The position numbers and the translations under genes are program-made. A model generated the notes under the pieces. That model searched no databases. It saw only the letters and a list, made by a program, of their open reading frames with translations, and was not told the DNA's origin. From positions 1 through 9,754 of the forward strand of contig CAMDAY010000068.1 of the NCBI GenBank assembly GCA_945888895.1: a stretch of 9,754 nt of DNA. The letters run 5' to 3'. This document shows positions 1 through 5,227 of this stretch, in pieces. Each line of letters starts with the position of its first letter. The stretch's first letter is position 1. This DNA is from Dehalococcoides mccartyi. GTDB taxonomy: Bacteria; Chloroflexota; Dehalococcoidia; UBA2979.

Positions 1-463
1 GCTCCCGCCGCCGCCCGAGCGGCACCGGCACGACGACGTCCGGTCGCCACTCCGCCGGCACGACCGCCGCCGCCGCGTGCCCGATCGGCTCGAGGTGCGC
101 GGTGATGCCGCGGAACTTCGCCTCCAGCAGCGCGCGCCGCGCGAGCCCCTCGAAGCGGAACGGCGCACGGAGCGCCTCGAACGCCGGAGCGTCCGACCCA
201 CCCTCGGCGCACCGCTCGCAGCGTCGAGGCGGCTCGGACAACGCGGGGGGCCGCACGCCCGGTGCCCAGCACCGCTCACACCGCGCGCCGTCCGCGACCG
301 GCAGCAGCGCCACGAACGCCTCGTGCAGCGACGCCCCGAACGCCCCACAGGCGATGCACCGCTGCGGCAGCAGCACGTCCCACAACTCATCGACTAGCGT
401 CCGCGCCAGCGAGCGTCGCGCCCGACCCGTCGAGGTAGCCTCGGTGTCCATGCCGCGCAGCAT
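1..463 (-). CDS. comF: ComF family phosphoribosyltransferase, N-terminal part (runs off the left edge)
   Basis: The minus strand is open from an ATG at 463 (alternative in-frame ATG at 451) to the window edge. Counting from Met451, it shows three CxxC pairs: CIAC at residues 32-35, CERC at 58-61 and CERC at 78-81. This is the double zinc ribbon at the N-terminus of ComF/GntX proteins. It is followed by the family's FRFEG...AKFRG segment (about 99-115) and VVVPVPLGRRRE (139-150), which leads into the phosphoribosyltransferase fold. The PRPP-binding loop lies outside the window. ComF proteins are PRTase-like, and in naturally competent bacteria they are needed for DNA uptake; elsewhere their substrate is often unknown. 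No Shine-Dalgarno is visible before either ATG, so the exact start is uncertain. The gene is divergent from the MoaD-MoaE gene, and a repeat element fills the gap. The family call is firm; the physiological role is inferred. Confidence 0.85.
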   Translation of the reverse strand, partial: MLRGMDTEATSTGRARRSLARTLVDELWDVLLPQRCIACGAFGASLHEAFVALLPVADGARCERCWAPGVRPPALSEPPRRCERCAEGGSDAPAFEALRAPFRFEGLARRALLEAKFRGITAHLEPIGHAAAAVVPAEWRPDVVVPVPLGRRRE

Positions 464-491
464 GACATGCGGGCGCGCGGCTGCGCATGGG

Positions 492-961
492 GCGGGCGCC
501 CGACGGGGTGCGACATCGACTGGGCAAGTGGCGTCGAAGTGGCAGCGTGGGGCGGCCCATCCCCCTGCCCCCTTCCCTGCGCGGGAAGGGGGATGAATGG
601 CGAGGGCTTCGCCCTCGCGCTCCCCCGAGACCGAGTGCTTCGCACCTCGGACTCACTGATCGCAGAACCCTGAACGCATCGCGAGCGTCGGGAGACTCTC
701 GGTTTCGGAATGGGGCCGTCGGCACGTACCTCTGGGCTTCGGTACGAATCACTCGCACCAACTCCACGCGGCCACGCCGAGCTCCGCCGGGAGTGTGAGG
801 GGCGCAGCTCCTCACACTTGGTTCCTCTTCTTCTGAACCCCTCCCGCGCCCCGCGCGAAGCGCTGTTCTTCTTGAAGGCACGAGGGGCAGGGGTGGGCCG
901 CCACGCGCGGCCACCTCGACCTGACTCGCCACGTCGAGGTCACACCCGGTCGGGCCACCGC
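492..961. repeat. Repeat copy A: hairpin-rich, MITE-like element with long terminal inverted repeats
   Basis: The left arm (492-560) and the reverse complement of the right arm (893-961) match over 69 positions at about 80% by hand alignment. They share GTCGA(A/G)GTGGC and GCGGCCCA. Between the arms are stem-loops: a perfect 10-bp stem at 568-592 (CCCCCTTCCC / GGGAAGGGGG, loop TGCGC), a 7-bp stem at 601-617 (CGAGGGC / GCCCTCG, loop TTC), and a 9-bp stem at 792-818 (AGTGTGAGG / CCTCACACT). A larger C-rich/G-rich pairing sits around 838-890. A second copy lies at 4697-4988. No ORF here looks like a transposase, so the element would be non-autonomous if mobile. It fills the divergent gap and stops about 29 bp from the comF start and 24 bp from the moaDE start. 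No other gene is supported in 464-984. Whether it is mobile or an expressed structured element is inference. Confidence 0.8.
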
Positions 962-972
962 CGCTCCGCACC

Positions 973-978
973 TATACT
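973..978 (+). promoter_or_regulatory. -10 element, probable leaderless promoter of the MoaD-MoaE gene
   Basis: TATACT (5/6 to TATAAT) ends six bases before the ATG at 985. A start site at the usual distance would fall on or next to the A of the start codon. No Shine-Dalgarno lies between the two, so a leaderless transcript fits. No convincing -35 is seen around 950-955, which falls inside the right arm of repeat copy A. Confidence 0.5.
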
Positions 979-984
979 GGGCAT

Positions 985-1686
985 ATGCAGATCACCGTCC
1001 GCCTGTTCGCCGGACTCAAGGACATCGCAGGCCACGAGCTCGTCGAGGAGTTCGCCGAGTCGAGCGTCAGCGTCTCCACGCTGCGAGACCGCCTGCGCGA
1101 CACGCAGCCCGCGCTGCGCCCCTACCTCGGCCGCGTCGCGATCGCGGTGAACGAGGAGTACGCCCCCGACCTCAGCATCCCGCTGCACGACGGCGACACG
1201 GTCGCCCTCATCCCCCCGATCTCTGGCGGCGCGCCCGGTGCGGCCAACGAGACGCCGAAGTACCTCGTGACCCACGAGGTGCTGAACGTCGCCGCCATCC
1301 GCGACGCGGTGATGACCCCCGCCTCCGGCGCCGTCGTCCTCTTCGAGGGCGTCGTCCGCAACCACCACGAGGTGCGCGACGTCCTCCGGCTGGAGTACGA
1401 GGCGTACGAGAGCATGGCCGAGCGCGAGCTGCACCGCGTGGGCGAAGAGACCCTCGCCGCATACGCCACCCGCGAGGTCCACGACATCGCCATCCACCAC
1501 CGCCTCGGCGCCCTCGGCGTCGGGGACACCTCGCTGGTCGTCGCCGTCAGCGCCGCCCACCGCGCCGACGCCTTCGAGGCAGCCCTGCGCGCGGTCGACC
1601 GCGTGAAGGAGACGGTGCCGGTGTGGAAGAAGGAATGGGGCCCGGACGGCTCTCACTGGCAGGAAGGCATCCAGCCTCGCCCCTGA
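985..1686 (+). CDS. moaDE: Fused molybdopterin synthase, MoaD-MoaE
   Basis: 233 residues. Residues 1-82 are a MoaD ubiquitin-like domain ending in PPISGG, with the diglycine at 81-82. A short Gly/Ala linker (83-88) joins it to a full MoaE domain (about 90-233). MoaE signatures are FEGVVRNHH (120-128), AHR (191-193) and K-x6-K in VKETVPVWKK. K208 and K215 have the same spacing as the two active-site lysines of E. coli MoaE (K119/K126). In the family, the MoaD C-terminal thiocarboxylate donates sulfur and MoaE converts cyclic pyranopterin monophosphate to molybdopterin in the cytoplasm. Here the MoaD diglycine is internal, so cleavage after Gly82 would be needed, as described for mycobacterial MoaX fusions. 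The start is fixed by MQITVRLFAG, the usual MoaD beginning. No other molybdenum-cofactor gene is in the window. Confidence 0.96.
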   Translation: MQITVRLFAGLKDIAGHELVEEFAESSVSVSTLRDRLRDTQPALRPYLGRVAIAVNEEYAPDLSIPLHDGDTVALIPPISGGAPGAANETPKYLVTHEVLNVAAIRDAVMTPASGAVVLFEGVVRNHHEVRDVLRLEYEAYESMAERELHRVGEETLAAYATREVHDIAIHHRLGALGVGDTSLVVAVSAAHRADAFEAALRAVDRVKETVPVWKKEWGPDGSHWQEGIQPRP

Positions 1687-1724
1687 CGCTGCGACTGACG
1701 CGCGCGTGATATTTGCGCACGGCA

Positions 1725-1768
1725 CCGTTACGTGGCCGTTACAAAAGCACCATGCCGTGTCGTACAGT
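1725..1768 (+). promoter_or_regulatory. Possible promoter/operator region of the secreted-protein gene
   Basis: Two perfect CCGTTAC repeats (1725-1731 and 1736-1742) are spaced 11 bp apart, about one helical turn. A weak promoter follows: TTACAA at 1739-1744, an 18-bp spacer, then TACAGT at 1763-1768 (4/6 to TATAAT). The second repeat overlaps the -35, so an activator or repressor site is possible. This is weak evidence. Confidence 0.3.
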
Positions 1769-1819
1769 CTCTGACGCGCAGATGTGCGCCAGGCACGCCT
1801 CACGACCATGGAGAACTGC

Positions 1820-2500
1820 ATGACCCTCATTCGTCCCCGCATCCGCATGGCCCTCCGCGCCGCCGTCCTTGGCGTCGTCGCGGTGGCGATCCTCGCCACC
1901 ACCGCGCTCAACACCTCGACCGTCGAGGCGCAGACCATCCCCTTCAAGGCATGGGGGTCGGGCCGCGCGTCCGGCGACGTGATCAAGGCGTTCAAGGGCA
2001 CGGCGGAAGTCGGGACGGTCACCGTGGGCTCGACCGGCCAGTGGGAGATCAACATCTTCCTGGGAGGCAGCGCGAATGTCGCGAACAGCGACATGATCAA
2101 CTTCACCGTGAACGGCGCTGCCGCGAAGGAGACAGTCTCCTTCGCCTCGGGCCAGTTCGCACCGGTCCCGGGCCTCGTCTTCACGCTCACCAGCCCCGCG
2201 GGGCCGAGCGGGCCTACGGGCCCGACCGCCCCGCCCGCCGCCGCGAACACCGGCTCCGGCACCATCGCCGGCGCGGTCACCTTCGACAGCACAGGCAAGG
2301 CGCTGGCCGTGTACAACGGCGGCACCGTCTCCCAGTTGGTGACCGCCAGCACGCAGGCCAAAGCGAGCGGGATTTGGGTGCAGGGACCGACCGGCCAGTT
2401 CTTCGGCTACGTCCTCGGTGCCCCCGACTTCGTCAACGCCTCGTTCAACGCCGCGTTCCCGAACGGCTTCGGCGTCGCCTCGATCCTGCTGGTGAAGTGA
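1820..2500 (+). CDS. Secreted Ig-like/beta protein with a short collagen-like linker
   Basis: 226 residues from the ATG at 1820. That start is chosen over the earlier ATG at 1808 and GTG at 1784 because GGAG at 1810-1813 lies six bases upstream and gives a normal signal peptide. Residues 1-37 form the signal: RPRIR, a hydrophobic stretch ALRAAVLGVVAVAILATTAL, and VEA before Gln38 as a likely signal peptidase I site. Residues about 38-125 resemble a bacterial Ig-like fold (KAWGSGRASGDVIKAF, GTVTVGSTGQW, INFTVNG). Residues 126-147 are a Pro/Gly/Ala linker with three Gly-Pro-X triplets. Residues about 150-226 form a second domain (ALAVYNGGTVSQL, GYVLGAPDFVNASFNAAFP). There are no catalytic motifs, so an extracellular or cell-surface role is inferred only from the signal and architecture. 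It lies downstream of moaDE but has its own leader, so the two need not be functionally linked. The specific family is not recognised. Confidence 0.85.
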   Translation: MTLIRPRIRMALRAAVLGVVAVAILATTALNTSTVEAQTIPFKAWGSGRASGDVIKAFKGTAEVGTVTVGSTGQWEINIFLGGSANVANSDMINFTVNGAAAKETVSFASGQFAPVPGLVFTLTSPAGPSGPTGPTAPPAAANTGSGTIAGAVTFDSTGKALAVYNGGTVSQLVTASTQAKASGIWVQGPTGQFFGYVLGAPDFVNASFNAAFPNGFGVASILLVK

Positions 2501-2522
2501 GCGAGCGCTCTGCGACACGCAC

Positions 2523-2550
2523 GAATCGGGGGCCTCGCGGCCCCCGATTC
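2523..2550. terminator. Bidirectional intrinsic terminator between convergent genes
   Basis: A perfect 12-bp stem (GAATCGGGGGCC / GGCCCCCGATTC) with a TCGC loop lies between two convergent stop codons. The plus-strand side is followed by TGTGTCT. The uridine tract is short on both strands, but the stem is very stable and the placement is ideal. Confidence 0.85.
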
Positions 2551-2558
2551 TGTGTCTG

Positions 2559-4019
2559 CTACCGTCGCCGCCCGCGCGGCTGCGGTGCGGGCGGCTCGTC
2601 CGAGGGTGCGCGGACGACGAACTCGCGGCGGCCGACGGTGCGGTAGTCGGGCGCTGTGATCTCCTGCAGGCGCGAGACATCCGAGTCGGCAAGCCTCGAG
2701 GCGATGCGCGGCTCCATCTCGCCGAGGCCCTGGTTCGTGGTGACGACCGTGTGCAAGCGCGCCAGGTGGCGGTGGTTCAGCAGCTGGTACAGCTTCTCCT
2801 CCGCCCACGGCGTGCTCTTCTGCGCGCCCAGGTCGTCGAGGATCAGCAGCGGCACCTCGCGGATCGTGGTGAGCAGCGTGACGGCGTCGCCCTCGCGGCC
2901 GGGGCGGAGCGCGTCGAGGAGGTCCGGCACGTTGACGAACGCGACGCGGTCGCCAGCGGCGAGGCGCGCGTTGCCGATCGCCGCGGCGAGGTGCGTCTTG
3001 CCGCAGCCGGTGCCGCCCATCAGCACGAACCAGCCCTCCGGCGACTCGGCCCAGTCGCGCGCCTTCAGGAACGCGCCGCGCAGGCTCGCGCGTTGCGTGC
3101 CGTCGAGGTTCAGCCCGTCCGGGTCGAAGTTCTCGAACGTGAACGCCGTGACGCGGTCGCGCGTCATCGCACCGATCGCGAGATAGCGCGGGGCGCTCTC
3201 GCCGCCGACCTCGACGATCTGTGACAGCGCGGGGTCGGTGAGCCGCGCAGCGATGCGCGGGTCGGCGTCGTTCGGCGACTTCGCCGTCGTGAACACGGTG
3301 GGCAGCGCGGCGTTGAAGCGGTGCGACACCACCTGGAAGAACTTCTCCCGCGCCCACGGCGTCTCCGCGTAGGCGTCGAGGTCGTCCAGCACGAGCACGG
3401 GCGCGGTACGCACCTGCTCCAGCAGCTCGTCGTACTCGACCTCGGCGTCCTCGCCGTACGAGGAGCGCAGGTGGTCGAGCAGGTCGGCGACCGTGAGGAA
3501 CATCGCGGCGTTGCCGCGCTCGATCACGCGGTTCACGATCGCCGCGGCGATGTGCGTCTTGCCCGCGCCGTGCGGGCCGGTCAGCACGAGCCAGCCATCA
3601 GGGTTGGACGCGAAGCGCTCTGCGATCGCGGTCGCCTCAGCGTAGCGCGCCTGCAGGCCGGGGTCGTTGGTGCGTCCGCGCTTCACCAGCGTGTTGAACG
3701 TGAGCCGAGCGAGCGAGCCGATGCGCGAGTACCGCACGAGGCGCGATCGGCGCTCCGCCGGGTCCTCGCGCGTGGCGCATTCACAGGGCACGGGGCGGCC
3801 GAAGCGCGGATCCTCGGGGTCGCTCGTCACGCGCACGAAGCGCGCGCCCTCGCACAGCGGGCAGACGCGCGGGTCGCGCTCGGGTGCAGTCGGCGCGCTG
3901 GCTGGCGCCGCGTTCGTCAGATCCCCCGCGACGTAGTCGCGATCAGTCGTAGCCCCTGTGGATGAGGTGCTCGTAGGGGTTCGCTTGGGATCGCCCAGGA
4001 TCTCGCCCAGTGCCTTCAT
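2559..4019 (-). CDS. Tandem two-domain DnaC/IstB-type AAA+ ATPase (putative helicase loader)
   Basis: 486 residues containing two complete, clearly duplicated DnaC-like ATPase domains. The N-terminus has a CPLC...PCEC zinc-binding motif (C53, C56, C79, C81). Domain 1: Walker A GPHGAGKT at 148-155, Walker B VLVLDDL at about 208-214, and DPRIAARL at 253-260. Domain 2: Walker A GGTGCGKT at 335-342, Walker B LLILDDLGAQ at 391-400, sensor-1-like VVTTNQ at 425-430, and EPRIASRL at 436-443. Domain 1 has TTAK where domain 2 has TTNQ, and DDLDAY where domain 2 has DDLGAQ, so it may be catalytically altered. DnaC/DnaI-type proteins usually have one such domain and load DnaB onto DNA. The ATG at 4019 has GAGGGAAG about seven bases upstream and overlaps the end of the DnaD-like gene by 77 nt. 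With DnaD and dnaB upstream, a loader role is likely. An IstB transposition helper is less likely because no transposase is present. Confidence 0.92.
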   Translation of the reverse strand: MKALGEILGDPKRTPTSTSSTGATTDRDYVAGDLTNAAPASAPTAPERDPRVCPLCEGARFVRVTSDPEDPRFGRPVPCECATREDPAERRSRLVRYSRIGSLARLTFNTLVKRGRTNDPGLQARYAEATAIAERFASNPDGWLVLTGPHGAGKTHIAAAIVNRVIERGNAAMFLTVADLLDHLRSSYGEDAEVEYDELLEQVRTAPVLVLDDLDAYAETPWAREKFFQVVSHRFNAALPTVFTTAKSPNDADPRIAARLTDPALSQIVEVGGESAPRYLAIGAMTRDRVTAFTFENFDPDGLNLDGTQRASLRGAFLKARDWAESPEGWFVLMGGTGCGKTHLAAAIGNARLAAGDRVAFVNVPDLLDALRPGREGDAVTLLTTIREVPLLILDDLGAQKSTPWAEEKLYQLLNHRHLARLHTVVTTNQGLGEMEPRIASRLADSDVSRLQEITAPDYRTVGRREFVVRAPSDEPPAPQPRGRRR

Positions 4020-4635
4020 CGCTTCTTCCCTCAGTCTTCCACCGCTCGAGGATCGCCTCGGCGTAGCGCCACGACCGCGCGTTGCGCGTCGACGCTTCGC
4101 GCAGCGCGTCGACGATCCACTCCTCGGGGTACTGCTGCTCCGCCTCCGCGATCGCGGAGGCGACCGCCGGGGTGAGCATCCCGATCTCCTGCTCGTACAC
4201 CGCCGCCGGCCGCGTCGGTCGCGCCGCGACCTCGATCGCCGCGGCGCGCACGCCGCCCGGTACGTCGAGCGCGCCCGCGATCACGCGGTCACGCAGCCGC
4301 ACGCCGCCGTCGTTGTGCACGAAGCACAGCGCGTCGCCGTCCTCGAGCGGCAGCACGAGCAGCACGCCGCGCGCCCCCGCCGCGTCGAGGCATCGGCGCA
4401 CCGTCGAGGCACCCCCGCGCTGCGCGAACATCCGCGCGAGGGGCTCCTCGGCCGCCATCTCGCTCGCGCGCATCGCGAGCATCGGACGCCCCGGCCGCGT
4501 GATGGCGTACAGCGCGTACAGCGTCACGCGCAGCTCGTCGGCGTCCTCGATCTGCGACAGCACCTCGGTGAAGAACTGCGCCGGCAGCGTCGAGGCCCGC
4601 GCGCCCGCGCGAAACCCCTCGAACGCCGCGCTCAC
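3943..4635 (-). CDS. DnaD-domain replication initiation protein
   Basis: 230 residues from the GTG at 4635. GAGGG lies about six bases upstream. An ATG at 4821 would add 62 Arg/Gly/Pro-rich residues encoded inside repeat copy B and is rejected. The N-terminal part (about 15-95: STLPAQFFTEVLSQIEDADE, ALYAITR, MLAMRASEMA) resembles the winged-helix part of DnaD-like proteins. The C-terminal DnaD/DnaB_2 domain (about 147-203) starts with YEQEIGMLTP and ends with NARSWRYAEAILERW, the hallmark of the family. In Firmicutes, DnaD remodels DNA with DnaB/DnaI during helicase loading. It lies directly upstream of the tandem AAA+ gene, and their reading frames overlap by 77 nt, so co-expression is very likely. 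The C-terminal tail (about 204-230) is hydrophilic and is encoded by the overlap. The family assignment is from motif memory and is strong at the C-terminus. Confidence 0.86.
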   Translation of the reverse strand: MSAAFEGFRAGARASTLPAQFFTEVLSQIEDADELRVTLYALYAITRPGRPMLAMRASEMAAEEPLARMFAQRGGASTVRRCLDAAGARGVLLVLPLEDGDALCFVHNDGGVRLRDRVIAGALDVPGGVRAAAIEVAARPTRPAAVYEQEIGMLTPAVASAIAEAEQQYPEEWIVDALREASTRNARSWRYAEAILERWKTEGRSDEGTGRDPGRSQANPYEHLIHRGYD

Positions 4636-4696
4636 CGCGCGCCCTCGAGGTGCGTGGGGTCGAGGAGACTGCGAGGGGCGGAGCGCCTCGTGGGTT

Positions 4697-4988
4697 GTGC
4701 CGTCACGGTGGCAGCGTGGGGCGGCCCACCCCCCTGCCCCCTTCCCTGCGCGGGAAGGGGGATGAATTCCGAGGGGCTTCGCCCCTCGGCCTCCCCGCCC
4801 GGATCGTGCGGCTCCGCGCACGCCCGGATATTGCTCCTAGCAACGCACGATTCCGCCGGGGTATGGGGGGCGCAGCCCCCCACGGTTGGTTCTCTTCTTC
4901 TGAACCCCTCCCGAGCCCCGCGCGAAGCGCTGTTCTCCCCGAAAGGTGGGAGGGGTAGGGGTGGGCCGCCCCACTCGCCACCTCGAAC
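4697..4988. repeat. Repeat copy B of the hairpin-rich MITE-like element
   Basis: This is a shorter relative of copy A (492-961). The left end shares GTGGCAGCGTGGGGCGGCCC with copy A, and the right end carries the inverted GTGGGCCGCCCCAC at 4961-4974. Stem-loops match copy A: a 10-bp stem at 4737-4761 (identical), CCGAGGGGC / GCCCCTCGG at 4769-4789 with a TTC loop, and TGGGGGGC / GCCCCCCA at 4864-4882 with a GCA loop. A 9-bp pairing ACCCCTCCC / GGGAGGGGT spans about 4904-4956. Where stems differ from copy A, both arms differ together, so pairing is kept. It occupies the gap between the small dnaB-coupled ORF and the DnaD-like gene. No other gene is supported in 4636-5011. Copy B lacks roughly 100 bp of the middle of copy A. 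Confidence 0.8.
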
Positions 4989-5011
4989 ATCGCGCACGAG
5001 CGAGGCCACGC

Positions 5012-5227
5012 TCACCGTGCAGCCGCCACATCGAGGTGCATGAGCTGGCGCTGCATGTCGAGCAGCACCGCGTCGGCCTCGTGCACCACGGACGCAAGCG
5101 AGGCGATCTCGGCGCGATCACGCGTGCGGCCCACCTCGACGAGCCGCTGACGGATCGCCACGACCGCCTTGCACGTCTCGCGTCGTCGCATCGCGCGTCC
5201 GCGGGTGGAGAGGATCCCGGCAGGCAC
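5012..5227 (-). CDS. Small hypothetical protein translationally coupled to dnaB
   Basis: 71 residues. The GTG start at 5227 overlaps the dnaB TAG by one base (TAGTG), an arrangement also used by other genes in this window and a sign of coupled translation. The product is Arg-rich and probably helical (CKAVVAIRQRLVEVGR, ASLASVVHEADAVLLDMQRQ), with no signal peptide, membrane segment or known motif. Codons are mostly G/C at the third position, like its neighbours. It may be a helicase accessory factor or an unrelated small protein; there is no family match from memory. Its last codons (LDVAAAR) lie just outside the right end of repeat copy B and echo the repeat's TCGA-GTGGC pattern, so the C-terminus may have been shaped by the insertion. 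Confidence 0.6.
   Translation of the reverse strand: MPAGILSTRGRAMRRRETCKAVVAIRQRLVEVGRTRDRAEIASLASVVHEADAVLLDMQRQLMHLDVAAAR

Noticed and set aside
77..596. Plus-strand ORFs over the comF region, ending in a peptide shared with another ORF at 4082-4765
   Set aside because: The shared C-terminal peptide simply comes from translating the left arms of the two repeat copies; comF on the minus strand explains the rest.
940..2361. Minus-strand ORF of 473 codons opposite moaDE and the secreted-protein gene
   Set aside because: It is antisense to a clear MoaD-MoaE gene and to a gene with signal peptide and ribosome site. Its own translation has no family signature and low-complexity composition, as expected from GC-rich shadow frames.
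2407..3357. Minus-strand ORF of 316 codons in another frame of the tandem AAA+ gene
   Set aside because: It is Arg/Pro/His-rich with no motif, while the alternative frame has two Walker A/B pairs.
4636..4821. 62-residue N-terminal extension of the DnaD-like protein
   Set aside because: It is encoded inside or beside repeat copy B, is low complexity, and a GTG with a ribosome site gives the normal family N-terminus.
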